Assembly: GCA_029964075.1 (NCBI GenBank)
Contig: CM057147.1
Coordinates: 17,071,513 to 17,135,512, forward strand
DNA: 64,000 bases
Reading direction: 5' to 3'
DNA from: Patiria pectinifera
Taxonomy: Eukaryota > Echinodermata > Asteroidea > Valvatida > Asterinidae
The notes under the pieces were generated by a model. That model searched no databases and was not told the DNA's origin. It saw only the letters and a program-made list of their open reading frames with translations. Of the stretch, positions 1 to 12,493 are shown piece after piece. Position 1 is the stretch's first letter. Every line of letters starts with the position of its first letter. The translations under genes and the position numbers were made by a program.

Positions 1-728
1 CAGCCAAGTTTGAGGTCTCAATTCAATTTTTAATTCGAGACTTTTTTTCAACGATTTTTGCACCTGACAGTGATGCAACTGAGTGATTTCAATTTGAAGC
101 CTAAGACTAGACTGGTACATGTCCAACCTTTTCCAAAGATAGACCATTTATTAGTCTAGTGGCATGACCATGAAGAGATGTGTGGATATGTTAATAGTAC
201 GGCAGGAGAAATGGGTTCGCATGCACCCCCACACACAAATTATTGTCCGACATGTTCACAGTGTGGATTCGTAACCCTGAATCCACACTTTGTAACCAGT
301 GTACCATAACAGATTCGTAGTTCCGAATCCTCATTTTTAACAATAGTGTGACTTCATAGCAATGGTTTATAGAGACTATAATACCAGTTGTTTCTTTCGA
401 CACAGTTGATTAATGCCGTACTAAAGGGGTGTTGGACTGGTTGTTTCATGTGCCTGTCTATTACTTGTATTTCATGTTTTCTAGCTTAAGTTTTGGGGCT
501 CTCATACACAGCATTGAGAGTCCCAGAGTTTCGGACTGGAGATGTCCCATCAACTGTATAGGGGATCAGTGTCCCATTGGGCCACGTCATTATTACACAA
601 ATAAATACTGACTACTGAAATAAGGGATAGAGTTTAGTATCCCGAAGTCTCATTTTTTTGGAAGTATAGTAGGCCTATACATTGACGCCACTTCGGTGAT
701 AATAGTTTGGACACAAAGTAGGCCTATA
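1..728. other. Non-coding, nothing recognised
   Basis: No conserved protein, splice-consistent exon, RNA gene or repeat end is visible here. Short open frames on both strands lack family resemblance. The stretch ends at the left terminus of the large inverted-repeat element. Confidence 0.5.
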
Positions 729-3700
729 ATAGTCAGGGATGTAAGGGCGTTATAGGGGCCGTTTGGTTCAGTTTCTTCCAAAAGCACCAAATTTGGCACA
801 GATGTCAGTCATACCATACTATTTTTATTTTTGACGGGCGCCAAGACGGGCGCCCCACGGGGCCGCCATATTGGCAAAATCCAATATGGCCGCCAACCGG
901 GTCAGAGGTCAATCGAACTAAATGAGCTAAAATCATAAATAATACCACTTTTCAGGTATTTTCGGGGTCGAGCAATCTGAATCTGATGTTATTTTAACGA
1001 TTTGAGGCAAGACAGATGCCTCAAGGGACCGCCATATTGGCAAAATCCAAAATGGCCGCCACATACCGCAGTTAAAAAACTTAACTAGCTAGAATCATAA
1101 GTACTACAACTTTGGAGGGGTTTTCGGTGGCAACGAATCTGAATCTGAGGTTATTTTAATGATTTGATGCCAGACGGATGCCCCAGGGGCCATATTAGAA
1201 AAATCCAAAATGGCCGCCAGCCAAGTTAGAGGTCAGTCACAGTTAAAAACTAAACGAGCTAGAATTATTAATAATACCATTTTACATGGATTTTCAGTGT
1301 CGGAGAATCTGAATATATTGTTTTATTAAAGATTGTATGTCACATTTTGCCTAAAAGGTCATTAAGGATTGGACTTATCAATAAAGATTATTGTTTGAAC
1401 TATTTTCATTTAAATATTTAGAGATGATGTCTGCAGTGACAAAATGCTATATGCCGCTGTGTGCGTTTAAATGGAGCTGTTCATTTGTAGAGGACCTTGC
1501 ATATAGAAACCTTATGTACATGTAATTGCATTTCAACCTTCCTTTTGCATGAGGCAGCCGCAGTGCCACATGTCACTGAAGCATCATTGAGAGTTGGTCC
1601 ATAGTGATTGCCATGTACCGGTACCATCTTTGTGCCAGCCCCGTACGATGAAGTCAGGAATTTCCTGCTGGACCGAGGTGGCCTGTAGTAGTAGCAGTTG
1701 CTTTACATGTTCAAACAGCACGGCAGGTAGCTGGGATGCTTCCGACAAGCTGCTTCCAGTAGTGAAGAAGCGATGTCTGGCCCCTATGATACCTACAGTT
1801 GCACCACACCCCTTGTGCTCTGCATGAAATGGCGAAGCAAGTTGTGTCGCACCATGTTAGGCTTTGGAAGAAGGGTGGTGCCAAGGACTTTGTCAGACCG
1901 AGATCGGAGTAGATGCTTTGGACTTGTATGTTACTGTACTTTTCACCACTTCTGGAGCCCACCCAGATCTCCAATAGGCCAAGGATCTCCAAAACAAGCT
2001 TGAAATTATCTCGAAAGTGATCGCAGTGACTCGACTCTCAATACTTCAGTGGCTCAGTGGGTCGCATATCAAGTTACTCCGGTGCACCCATAAGATGTGG
2101 ATGCAGCCTTGTCTAGGTATAGGGCGTAGATCCCGATTTTGGCATGGGGCTTTGCCGACTCGTTTGCTAGCACTGAGTTAATTGTATCCCAACCAGGTGA
2201 GGATGTCACCATCTGCAAACTTGTTATGATGTGTCGAAGAAGTCAAGCTTGATGAGCCCGCCTCACTGCAGGGTTCTCATGCGAGAAATGAATATTTACG
2301 GTTTGGGCATATTACTGGAACTCACCAAGTGAGAGGTTCACTGAGCCTTGGTTATCTGTGATCAACATCTTGGGTGGTGTAGACAATGAAACGACCGTTG
2401 CTTGATAGCTCCACCCATCCTCAGCATGGTGGGCACACACCACACGCGCCTATACATCCTTACAATAGCTTTGGACAATTTTCTCGCTCCAATCTAAGAT
2501 TGTTTCTGTGGTATGCATAGAAAAGTCAAACTGTCCGACATGTTCAGCTAATGAGAAAAGGTTTTTTTTATGGAATGACGCACCAGAAACACCAGGTTTG
2601 ACCGGAATGATCTCGAGTGGCAAACTTGACATCAAATAATTAAAATAACATCAGAATCAGACATTTGGACCCCCAAAAAAAACCCATTGTATTGTTTTAA
2701 CTGCGAGTACCTCAAACCTGGGTGGCGGCCATTTTTTTCAAAAAAGGCGGCTACTAGAGCAGTGATGTAGTGCCTTGATGCTGGGCCTTGGCCTTAATGC
2801 TGCCTTAAGGCTAGACTTTAGGGCCTTGGCCTCGAGGGCAAAAGCCTTGGCCTTGGCCTCGAGGGATCAGTGCCTTTCAATTTTGAGTCAAGGCTCTTCA
2901 AGGCCCATAGATTTTGGCATTTTCCAGATAAATCTGTTTGAAATGTTGCTGTTACTATTTTAATCGTGTTACCATGGAGGAGGGAAACACCCTATAGATT
3001 TGTGTGTTGGGAACACTTCCACTTTTATAGCATCATATTTTGTTACCATTGTAGTAGACTTGCTGCAACAATATTCTCAGTACACTTGTGGGGCTAATGA
3101 GATGATCACTTAAACTGTATACAATTATGGAATAGATCTGATTGGTTGTATATGTCTCCCTGATAAGTGCTAAAGATTTGCATGTATCTGTTTTAGATAA
3201 TGCTAATATTTCTGACCATGTTGGCCCAGCAAATAAAAATTTCCCAAATCAGTTTCTTGGATCCCCCATTTGTTACACTCGGGAGAATTGTGCGTCAATA
3301 TATCGTTATTTTGTTTTAGTTAAACCATATTCATGAAGACCTGAACTTATACTTTAATAGATACAATGCAGTCATAAAACAGTGTATGCGAGCATGTTGA
3401 TTGCAGTTAAAGACAAGTTGTTCTTCTTAATGACCGATTCGTGATGATGTGTCATGTGTCATGACTATAATTAGTTCGATATTAGTGGTCATTTTATAAA
3501 ACAGGGCCTTGGCCTTGGCCTTAGCCTTGAGGGTTAAGCCTTGGCCTTGGCCTCGGCATCGAGGCTTGAGGGTCAAAGCCTTGGCCTTGGCCTTGAGGGT
3601 CAAAGCCTTGGCCTTGAGGGTCAAAGCCTTTGCTCCAACACTGTCCTAGAGCATCTGCCTTGCCTCAAATCATTAAGATGACATCATATTTAGATTCTGT

Positions 3701-4093
3701 GACCCCGAAAACCCATAAAAGGTGGTATTATTTAAGATTTTAGCTCGTTATTTTCTTAACTGTGATATATGTGGCGGCCATTTTGGATTTTGCCAATATG
3801 GCGGTCCCTTGGGGCATCTGTTTGCCTCAAATCGTTAAAATAACATCAGATTCAGATTGCTTGACCCCGAAAATACCTGAAAAGTGGTATTATTTATGAT
3901 TCTAGCTCATTTAATTCAATTGACCTCTGACCCGGTTGGCGGCCATATTGGATTTTGCCAATATGGCGGCCCCGTGGGGCGCCCGTCTTGGCGCCCGTCA
4001 AAAATCGATATAGTATGGTATGACTGACATCTGTGCCAAATTTGGTGCTTTTGGAAGAAACTGAACCAAAATATCCCTAAGACCCCCGACTAT
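729..4093. mobile_element. Long-TIR DNA transposon (non-autonomous or decayed)
   Basis: Roughly 350-bp arms at about 729-1080 and 3660-4093 are inverted copies of each other, starting ATAGTC(A/G)GGG and sharing TTTGGTTCAGTTTCTTCC. Each arm holds internal repeats built on CCATATTGGCAAAATCCAA (a small palindrome) and AATCTGAATCTGATGTTATT. The left arm has a roughly 13-bp extra stretch close to the terminus. The middle (1080-2750) has only short open frames with no transposase I can name, so the superfamily is left open. A second element sits inside at 2760-3643; without it this copy would be about 2.5 kb. A clean target-site duplication was not established, so the outer boundaries are good to within some 10 bp. 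Confidence 0.75.
2760..3643. mobile_element. hAT-like MITE nested in the long-TIR element
   Basis: The termini are CAGTGATGTAG on the left and CACTG on the right (reverse CAGTGTTGG), as in hAT elements. They are flanked by near-identical 8-bp duplications, TACTAGAG at 2752-2759 and TCCTAGAG at 3644-3651. The subterminal regions (about 2765-2890 and 3505-3630) are packed with GGCCTTGG and GAGGGTCAAAGCC repeats in inverted orientation, the usual place for hAT transposase binding sites. No transposase frame is present, so this is a non-autonomous 884-bp element. Confidence 0.8.
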
Positions 4094-5434
4094 AAGGGAA
4101 CCGGGGACATTTTCAGATCATTTCAGTCAAAAGTAAGTAACATACATGACGTTAAAATAAGCCAGACTTTGAAAACCCAAAGAATAAAATTCATACTAAC
4201 TGAATTACAAAGAAAAGTATGCCGGGTCGTCTGTTCGTTTCACCCGGGCGCATTCCTTTATCAGAGGGAACACACACACTCTCTCTTTGTGGTAGCGCAC
4301 GTACGGCCTCAAGCTAACAACCGTTTGGGAAAGTACAATCCAGGATTTTCGATATTTGCAAGCTCACCACTCACCAGATGGCCACTTGTCACACAATCAT
4401 CGGTTGTTCTCATCGTTTGCGACGCGTAAATTGTAACATTTAAACTTGCCATTAGCTATTATGACTAATGTGCACGCATGATAATAATTATACAGCAATT
4501 ATAAAAACAAGTATGTATGGGTATAGGTGGGGACATCCGGGAACTTCTTACATTTTGCCTTGTCTAGTTCCTAGACTTTTTTTTTTACTTACAACTTAAT
4601 AGTTCTTGGGTCTGGAGTGTTGAATGGTAATGCACCTATCAGATGTCTCCCTACCCCTACCCTACCCCCCTCCCCTCCTCCCCTCCACGCTGTCCGGGTC
4701 TTATGTCGGGGTTTGGCCACGTTTTTTAAGCCCCAGGGTGGACATTTTGGTCTGGCATTTTTACCATTGGTGCACTAGATTTGAAAGGCAGCAATCAGTT
4801 CAGTGCGTTCCACCTTTATATATCGGATATTGTCACTTAAATTTCGCGTAGGGGTGGGCGATTTTGTCACTTCCAAAGTGAATCCCCACGTCTTAGTTGG
4901 GGCAGCCTGGAAGGGGGGGGGGGGCAACATTGATACACGCATAACTCATCACAAATAACAGCTTAACCAGAAACTCTTTAGGACCGTTGTGCTCTTACTT
5001 TGAATGGAAAAGAAGCAAACTGTCACCCGATGTTCACAACCACGCATACAATTAGAAAACACGACAACAAGACGGTTCATTACTGTACCATTTTGGGCAA
5101 TAGTTACAGAGTTAGGCCTACGTTATTGCTGACACAGAGGGCTCGCTTGGGGCTTGATCCACTATTTAAAATAATCCTATTTGGGGATTTGGGAATATGA
5201 TAGCCATCGCATGCATGGAACCAATCTAAATAGGCCTATATGAGACTTTCATCTACACATGTGTCATAATAAATACGATTAAGGTGGGGACCGTCGTGTT
5301 TACGGTTATTGCGCTGTGCTACTCCAAACCACTTTACACAGATCCTTCGCATTACGGCCATTTTGAGGCCTAAACCTTCGTGTAATCCAAAAACACCCCA
5401 TAGATGGCCTCTCAGAGCAAATGGTCTATTATTA
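4094..5434. other. Non-coding upstream of the IgGFc-binding gene
   Basis: No exon or repeat family was recognised. It should hold the promoter, and possibly a signal-peptide exon, of the gene that follows, but I could not identify an ATG-bearing exon with a matching phase-1 donor. A pyrimidine-rich C/T tract lies at about 4650-4685 and a G-run at 4913-4924. Confidence 0.4.
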
Positions 5435-5465
5435 ATGCGAGTTACCTGTTTGTTGCCGTTTCTAG

Positions 5466-8460
5466 CCCAAACCAACGCTGGCCAGAAATTCGTCTTTGCC
5501 TTCGCCGAGAACTACCGGCCGAATGCCGACCCGACGGTCCTCATCACCAACATGTCACCGCTGGACCACGCCATCGTTAGCGTCACCATCAAAACGCCTG
5601 TACACGGGCTGCTGCAGATTGTCACGCTGCAAGGGTTCGGTCACACGGAGCAAGTCCCTCTGCCGAGGGACATTGTCCCGGTCAGTCCTGAGTTGGACAT
5701 GGTGGCCGTCATTATCGAAGCGAACGATACTGTGAGCGTGTACGCCATAAACGACGCACACGATCGCTCCATGGATGGTTTCACCGTGCTACCCGTGAGC
5801 TCCCTGGGCACTGAGTACTACGTGGCGTCCTACACTCCCTCGCTACGCTCCCAGATCGTTATCGTGGCCATAGACGATGAAACTGAGGTTGAGATTGAAC
5901 TGTCCAACACCGTCATGTACAAAGATCGCAATGTGAAGGGAGGGGATACTATCTTGGTGGACGCCCAGCAACATGATGCTTTCTTACTGAGCGGACGGAT
6001 GGATCTGACAGGGACAAGGATTTATGCGAGATCGAATCATCCCATTGCCGTGCTGTCCGGCAACCGATGCGCGTTCCTTCCAATCGGTGTCAATTCCTGC
6101 GATCATCTGGTGGAGATGCTACCGCCATTCAGTCAGTGGGGGAGGCAGTTCGTCGTCATGCCATTCATTGGCCGATCCACGGGGATCATCTACCGCGTCA
6201 TCGGCGGCCGCGACGGTACCGAGATCACTGTGAACTCGCAGAGGATGCGAGTGAACCAGGAGCACTACCTGGAGTTCGAACTGGCGGTCGGTCAGAGCGA
6301 CTTCGTCGAGTCGCACAACCACCCCGTACAGGTGGTGCAGTACACCAAGGGATTCGACGCGGATGGTGTGAGTGGCGATCCTGCTATGAGTATCGTGCCT
6401 CCGATGGAGCAGAGCCTGAACACGGTGAGGTTCCCGACCTACAACACCACCAAGGACATGCAGACCGTGCATAACTACGTTAACATCTACGCTCCCTGCG
6501 CGGAGATGTACTACGGCAACTTGACCATGGACGGCGTGGTCATCCGCGAGTTAGTGTCGGCGGAGCAGCGCATCGTCAGGGTGGATAGCTCCGCTTACTG
6601 CGGCGTTGGACTGTACCTCACCCACGGGGTGCACACCATCGCGCCGGCAGCTCAAGGAGGGGAAAGCTTCATCGCCCTGGCCTACGGCTTTGCCGACATG
6701 AACTCGTTCGCCTGGCCCGTGGGTCTGGGGACCAAGGAGATTACTTGCCTGTATCCGGGACTCGACGGGACTCAACTGGAATACTCCTGCAGCAGGACGC
6801 TAGTTGTTCAACGCGTTCCCTGCAATATGTCGGAGGTTGTCGACGGCGAGGAATGTAAAAATGTAGATTGTGTCCCAAATGGTAAGCATTTTAATGGTGT
6901 GCAATATCCAATCTTTGGTATCTCTCATGGCAAATGTATAGCTGGCTTTTCTTGGGAAAAGATCGTTCACATACACCGGAAGGTACGGAAGGATTTTGCA
7001 GGATTTAGGAAGTTAAAGCCGAGCCGGCTCAATCAAGCTTAACATTTTCACTTGAATATCAATGTATAGTTCTGGACGTCAAGAGGGATCCTGATAGTTA
7101 ACGGTTAAGGAAGGACGACGACCCATGCGATCTATTTATGCTCGTGTGATCTATAGCTTATTCTTGTATTAACGAACAGATTTTGTTTTTTTGGTAACAA
7201 ACAGAGTATGTCATCTATATCGCGGCCGGGTCTGCTGTCGTAGCCCTTATCCTGGTGAAACTCCTCAGCCATTTTGTCATCCAAAGAACAAAGTAAGAAT
7301 GAAGTATACACTGCAAAAACTGTAGTGTTAACTTAACACCATTCGGTATCTATATAGGACAACACCAGTAAAATTTAACACCAGATGGTCCTACAGATAC
7401 CAATGGTGTAAATTTAACACTCCAGTTTTTGCAGTGTAGTGTGTTTAAAAATAATACACTTAGAGAAAAAAATATTTAAAATACAAGCGCCTATTTTTGT
7501 TTAATAATAATTTACATACGCTTAAAGAATGGTTATTTCTCAGCACAATGCTGTTTTCCCTATTCATTTTGGACACCTACATCCACAGATGTAGACAGTT
7601 AACTGGAAGGGATGATATGTCAATGTGGTCCAATTTGCAGCAAAGTGGATGAAAGGAGATTAACACGCAAGCAATTGCTCTTATATTGATTAGGAACAAC
7701 CTAACCTTATGCTCCAATGATTGTAAACGAGTTAAATAATCAATGAATCATAGGTTCCAACTAAATATTGATTGGCAAAGAACAATAGGTAAGTTGGCCA
7801 ACGGAGAGATAAGGTTTCAGTCTTGATTTCAATTATTAAAATCTCATTTTGTATTGAGTGCTTGTGTAATATTGTAAGCCTCACTTAGCTCAATAGCTTC
7901 CAATGGCATTCCATAGACAGCTATAAAAATGGGTTCTTTTATTAAAACGTGCACAACTTCTGACAGCATGGATCAATTTTCAGTATTTTTTTTCCAAATG
8001 AGTGGACGAACATGCTCTTTAAAGACGTGCTTAATTGGTGTATCAAATTTGATTGCTTTGAAGAAAAACACTTTAATTCCGGGTCACTTTCTTTGTGACT
8101 CACCCTGTATAGCCAATAGCACAATGCAATTCCAGTACGGTGTATCGGTGCCAAAACGTACAATATTTGCTGTAGGCCTAAACTGAATACATTACCTGTT
8201 CCCTTTTGGACAGACCCCCCAAACAACTAGCCTTCGGGCAAATCGGCTTGAAAGACCAACCACCGGAGATTGCCATCCACGATGGGAGCACGCAGGATGA
8301 CTTCCTCCATGGTGACAGCAACCGCGACTTGAGCGAGACATCCAAGTCACTTCGCCCACCGTCTCCTCCGCCTCAGCGGCGATCATCGATCAGGTCAGAG
8401 AGGGCCGAGAGAATGAGACGCAATTCCCGTACTCCATCGCCCTCACCAGGTTCCCGTTAG
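5466..8460 (+). CDS. Membrane-anchored IgGFc-binding-domain protein
   Basis: Three coding exons join in phase: 5466-6881, 7205-7292 and 8214-8460 (TAG stop). Exon one encodes about 470 residues of IgGFc-binding N-terminal domain, as in FCGBP-like secreted proteins; the hallmark cysteine pair is visible in GNRCAFLP...NSCDHLVEMLPP. Several N-glycosylation sequons (NMS, NDT, NTT, NLT) fit an extracellular location. Exon two encodes one transmembrane helix (YIAAGSAVVALILVKLL). Exon three is an 82-residue cytoplasmic tail rich in Ser, Pro and Arg (RPPSPPPQRR, RRNSRTPSPSPGSR). The 5' end is uncertain. A good acceptor (pyrimidine tract then TAG) ends at 5465 and implies an upstream signal exon. Alternatively an in-frame ATG at 5435 gives a short hydrophobic start, MRVTCLLPFLA. 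The ligand is unknown; recognition or mucosal defence is inferred from the family. A polyadenylation signal lies about 140 bp after the stop. Confidence 0.85.
7309..7436. mobile_element. CACTGCAAAAACT fold-back MITE (TA target)
   Basis: A 128-bp inverted-repeat element with CACTGCAAAAACT at both ends and TA on each side. The arms share AGTGTTAA, ACACCA and GGTATCT segments. It lies in the intron just 16 bp after the transmembrane exon of the IgGFc-binding gene. Confidence 0.75.
7924..8107. mobile_element. One-ended fragment of a CAGGGTGAGT-type element
   Basis: The right end reads GACTCACCCTG followed by TA, the terminus seen in the complete fold-back elements at 21184 and 29102. The opposite terminus was not found, so the left boundary is approximate. 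It lies in the second intron of the IgGFc-binding gene. Confidence 0.5.
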
Positions 8461-8602
8461 CAGGAGCTGCGCTGAACGAAAACTCTCTGCTGATCATGAC
8501 ATGGCTGTCCACTCCGAAACAAATCTCGACCTTTCGTTTTCATTCTTACACAACGGTCGCCATGTTTCTTGTTGCCTTAAAACATGTTTTCCTGCGAGAC
8601 AA

Positions 8603-8608
8603 AATAAA
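8603..8608 (+). terminator. Polyadenylation signal AATAAA, IgGFc-binding gene
   Basis: AATAAA lies 143 bp after the TAG stop of the IgGFc-binding gene, giving a short, plausible 3' UTR. Confidence 0.6.
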
Positions 8609-9600
8609 AAATAACAGGCATTGATATTGTGATTAATAGATCAACTTAATAATGGTTAACACATGAGGCCTTTTAAGATGAACAGGATGTTAAAACATCT
8701 TATTTGTTAATTTTCTTTTTGCATATTAAAAATTAAGACATTTTGTGACAGGCTTAAAATCAATCAAATATCGGTTCAAACTTACACAGATTTTTGCAGA
8801 ATTCTATTTAAAAGGTAACCTTTACTCTCGGTGGAGCACATTGGAAAGTACGATTTGTTTGGATAAATCTTACCCTGAGTAGCCTAACTCTTCAGGCACG
8901 AAAAAGGCTACATGGAACACGCTCTCCTATTGGCGAACAAGCTCCATGGAAAAAAAATGACCTCGTACAATACATTGAGAATCATGAATATTCAGTGTGT
9001 AGGAAAACGTCCAAAGTCTACGCAGACAATCTGATTGACTGATGACATGTGTCAAAATAGTAACGTAGTTTGCCAGGGTAGTGGAATATAAACATTATTA
9101 AAGTGGAAGCTATTTTCGATCGTGTTCCCTCAATCTATTTAAAAAAAATAATTATTGTAAACTGTTGACTGGGATGGTTCCAGACTACTTTATGATTGGC
9201 GTGCGTTCCAAGTCTCGCTTTCGATGTTTTTATTTTAAATGTGGCTTAAATCATTAATTAGAGTATGTTAATTGCAAATTTAGAAGATTCATCAGAGTAC
9301 ACTGGCATTAACGTTTATTTGATTGCTTTCATTTCTACTCAGAAGTTCCAAAAATGAAGAGTATCGTTTCGGTTTGCGGTAACACCATGTGGTAGTACCT
9401 ACTGTCGCTCAGTAGATATTCAGTTCTGATAAGAACTTGTCCTGCTTATTACCAACTTTCGCTTAGTAGTTTCTAGTTCTGATAAGACAAGCCCTACTTA
9501 GTTCTAAACGAACCTGTCTTTGGTCTCAACGTTTCAACTAGCATGATCTAGTCATCGTCAGGGGACTGTGAATTAGGAGTTTAAGGTGCTGTTTTACTCA
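8609..9600. other. Intergenic, AT-rich, no gene seen
   Basis: Nothing codes. At about 9395-9505 two diverged direct copies of a roughly 50-bp stretch contain TTCTGATAAGA; otherwise no repeat ends were recognised. Confidence 0.4.
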
Positions 9601-9624
9601 CTCTCAATACCTAACTCTCCCAAC

Positions 9625-9790
9625 TGGTAGGTTGGCGTAGCTTTCTCGCCTTCCACCGCTGTGACCCGGGTTCGAATCCCGCCTTGGTCAATATGTGGAT
9701 TGGGTTTTCAATCCCTGCCTGAGTCCGTGGGTTTTCCCTCGAACGCCATTCTGGGGATTTCTTCCCACCTCTAAAAAAAACCTGTAGTTT
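9625..9790 (+). mobile_element. tRNA-derived SINE (body)
   Basis: A pol III A-box-like start (TTGGCGTAGCTTTC) is followed by a strong B box, GGGTTCGAATCCC, at about 9669-9681, then a body with GGTTTTCAATCCCTGCC and CCCTCGAACGCCATTCTGG. Adjacent T- and A-rich sequence to about 9900 may be its tail. Confidence 0.65.
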
Positions 9791-9900
9791 CTTCTCAGGC
9801 TTCTCCCTACCAGGTTTCTTTAGGCTTGAATGCTACTGCAGTGCCTTTGGACCGCTTTTGAGGAATCCTTGGTTTCCTTAACAGAAATGATTAATATTAA

Positions 9901-11047
9901 TAATATTAAATATGGCTGACTCGCGATAGACTATTGGGGCAGTGCTCAGACAACCCAACCTCGTCCTCGGGCTCCTCTTCCAAACTAAAATAGTAGACCA
10001 AATTGTTCTTAGTGATTTTATTCCCGATGCGTATTAGGTGTTTTAATGTTCACTACGAATTACTAGGCCTATGTCCAATCCTACTCAAAACTATTCTCTC
10101 GTTTCAGTTTGCGTATTATCATAGGTAAAACTAAGTTTAAATTGGTAAGAAATTCACATTAAAAATATAAAAAGATATTTATATATTCAAAATGATCCAG
10201 TACCGGGCAAGAGCAGCTAGCGGAAGCACACTGCTCGACGCCATAGGGACGGGGTTGGAAACAACCATTTTGGTGTCTTGTAATATAAAATTTATTTTGG
10301 TCTAAACTGTAATTGTCTTGTCTTGCTGTATGTAATTTTTTACCCCTTTTTCATTTAATGCCCTATGCTCAAACGTTCTTCTGTGCTTATAAAGCTGCAG
10401 GTCGAAGACCCTGGTGTATCAAACGGTTGACGTTGTAAAATTATGTAAAAGTGTTCTATAAATTGGAAATTGGATTTTTTTCTTGGCCTTTAATATGGAA
10501 TTATAAATACGATTTTTTTTAAAACTGTGTAATGATTGTATTTAGACGACATCAGACAATAACGAATTATGGAAGTGTAAGGTTATGTATTCGGATTTAT
10601 AAGTCTGTTAAAATTTAAGTACAAGAATTATGTGGACCTACGTACGGCAGGTAAAATGGATTTGATAGGGGGCATTTTGTTGCTGTAAATAAACGGCGTA
10701 GGCTTAGATATGAGCGCAATATGAGAACTCCAAATGACAGTTGATTTTTTTTCAGTGGTTCACCGGCAAAAATAGCGGCTTCAGGTAACTTTTCTCAAAT
10801 CTCGTAACTAGCTAGCTAGAAGCCGGAAAGTTCAGCTTCAGTTTAGCCCATAAATCTATACTGCCCTATATTCACACGTGCTATATTCTGGTGGTAACGG
10901 CGCTTGTCAGTGAAAATCTGACGACATGTGTCATGTTCTGTGGTAGTGAATTACGGATCTTCATCTAAATTGCAGAATTTTTTGGCGTTTTCTTCCTTTT
11001 ATAACCAGGCCTCAATTTCAGCCACTTGAAAATGTATATATTGTTGA
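9901..11047. other. Intergenic, no gene seen
   Basis: AT-rich sequence with only short, unconserved open frames. No exon with conserved protein content and no clear repeat boundaries were found. Confidence 0.4.
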
Positions 11048-11652
11048 TGTACCCTAATGTGGCGCGGCCCCCAACGTGGCGCACTTTGATTTTTCGCCTG
11101 TAGCGCCTACCTAGAGCAAAAGTTTTAACTGAAATTTCACAGAAAGTGAAATTTCATCAAGTTCTAAACACTCCTGTTCATAAATCGCGAGTTTATTTAC
11201 CCGTAACAAAGTTAGAAGAAAACTTATTTTGGCGTGATTTTCCGATTTTATTTTCAAGTGTTAAGTGAACCCTTTGAAAATGCCCCGAAAAATAAGAAAA
11301 TAATTTTCTGACAAACATCTGGCTGGGTATGTATGTAGAGATAATAATTATTTATCAGAATTTATCAAGTTTACAGAAATTCTTAAATGTTAATTTGGAA
11401 TTTTCCCGAGTTTTATTCAAGTGCGCCACCTTACTTAGGGAACACCCCGCCAATTTGTGCCCAATTTCCGGACGCCACCGTTTTTGAATTTCGGATTTAA
11501 TTTTATGAAACCGAAATTGTTCACAGAAATTAAATAGCAAGCATTAATAAGGTAAAAGTACCAGTATTTTACTGCATGAATTTGAGGTTTGTCAGCAAAG
11601 AGGTCACACTACCCGAGGAAAGTCGGGTAAGCCACGTTAGGGAACACGACCA
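11048..11652. repeat. Weak inverted-repeat element, GTGGC ends
   Basis: TACCCTAATGTGGC at about 11049 is mirrored by GCCACGTTAGGGAA at about 11631-11644, with further GTGGCGC/GCGCCAC words inside. The ends match only about 14 bp, so this may be a decayed fold-back element. Confidence 0.35.
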
Positions 11653-11787
11653 TATGCATCAGAATGTTATAATTAACAATATTGTTGACTGCTGTGATGT
11701 GATACGGTTTTGACGGGTGCTATGCAACCCGAGAGTGTTCAAAACGTCATACCCCACATGACAGCAGTCACCAATTGTTTTTATCAT

Positions 11788-12112
11788 ACCTCTGTCTTGG
11801 ATTCTTTGGATTTTGATGGAAAAAAAATCACGAAAGCAAACAGCAAGTAGTAAACACAACAATCATGACACTCGAACGTCAACTCACGTGCATGTCGCGT
11901 GCTCCAAACAGCTGATCGTCTGCTACTACTCATGAGTGAAAACATTGTGAAAATAGCTTGGGTACCAACGATAACAGCGTACGTACACAGTAATATAGCA
12001 CACTCCCTGTGGGATATCACGTACGTGAAGTGTGCCATGACTTTTTTTATAAACTTAAAACGTGATCGTTCCACGCCAATGAAAATAAAGTATTGAAGAC
12101 AGAGGTATAACA
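11788..12112. mobile_element. Short-TIR MITE, ATACCTCTGTCTT ends
   Basis: ATACCTCTGTCTT near 11788 is mirrored by AAGACAGAGGTATA near 12099-12111. The arms keep scattered similarity further in (TCATG, CACGT). No target-site duplication was settled. Confidence 0.45.
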
Positions 12113-12123
12113 AGTACTGATAA

Positions 12124-12490
12124 GGCCAAGCAAAAAAGTCTGCGGTTTCTGGTATGGAGCTTGCCCAAAAAGTGGTGCGGCGACGCGGCTTTTTTTTTCA
12201 CCTGATTTTTTTTACCTCAAATGTCGGCTGATGACTGCAAATGGTGCCCGACTAAACTTAGCGCAAATATATGGGAGTCCAGAGAGGCCACATAAAGCTT
12301 ATTCTCGATCATAACCCCATCCAAAAACACGTTAAAATTGTGCAGCAGCAGGATTCCAGTCAAACCAGTGAGTTTGGCGGTTTTGAGACATCATCTTTCA
12401 TTGAAAAAAAAAAAACTTTTTCATTTTGCCGACGCGCATGGCTACGGCGACGCGCGCGCATACCAGAAACTGGAGGCTTTTTGGGGGGCC
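12124..12490 (+). mobile_element. PIF/Harbinger-type MITE, copy 1
   Basis: The ends are GGCC...GGCC with TAA on both sides (12121-12123 and 12491-12493), the 3-bp TWA duplication typical of PIF/Harbinger. The inverted ends carry GTTTCTGGTATG and CATACCAGAAAC, next to CGACGCG motifs. Copies 2 (22628-22995) and 3 (31907-32289, opposite orientation) share the whole body. No transposase frame. Confidence 0.8.
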
Positions 12491-12493
12491 TAA

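Noticed and set aside
429-611. Signal-peptide exon for the IgGFc-binding gene
   Set aside because: Hydrophobic start but no matching phase-1 donor, and it lies 5 kb and a transposon away.
9515-9565. Penelope-like or LINE terminus (TTTCAACTAGCATGATCTAG region)
   Set aside because: The phrase resembles tails of some retroelements, but no protein or second landmark supports it.
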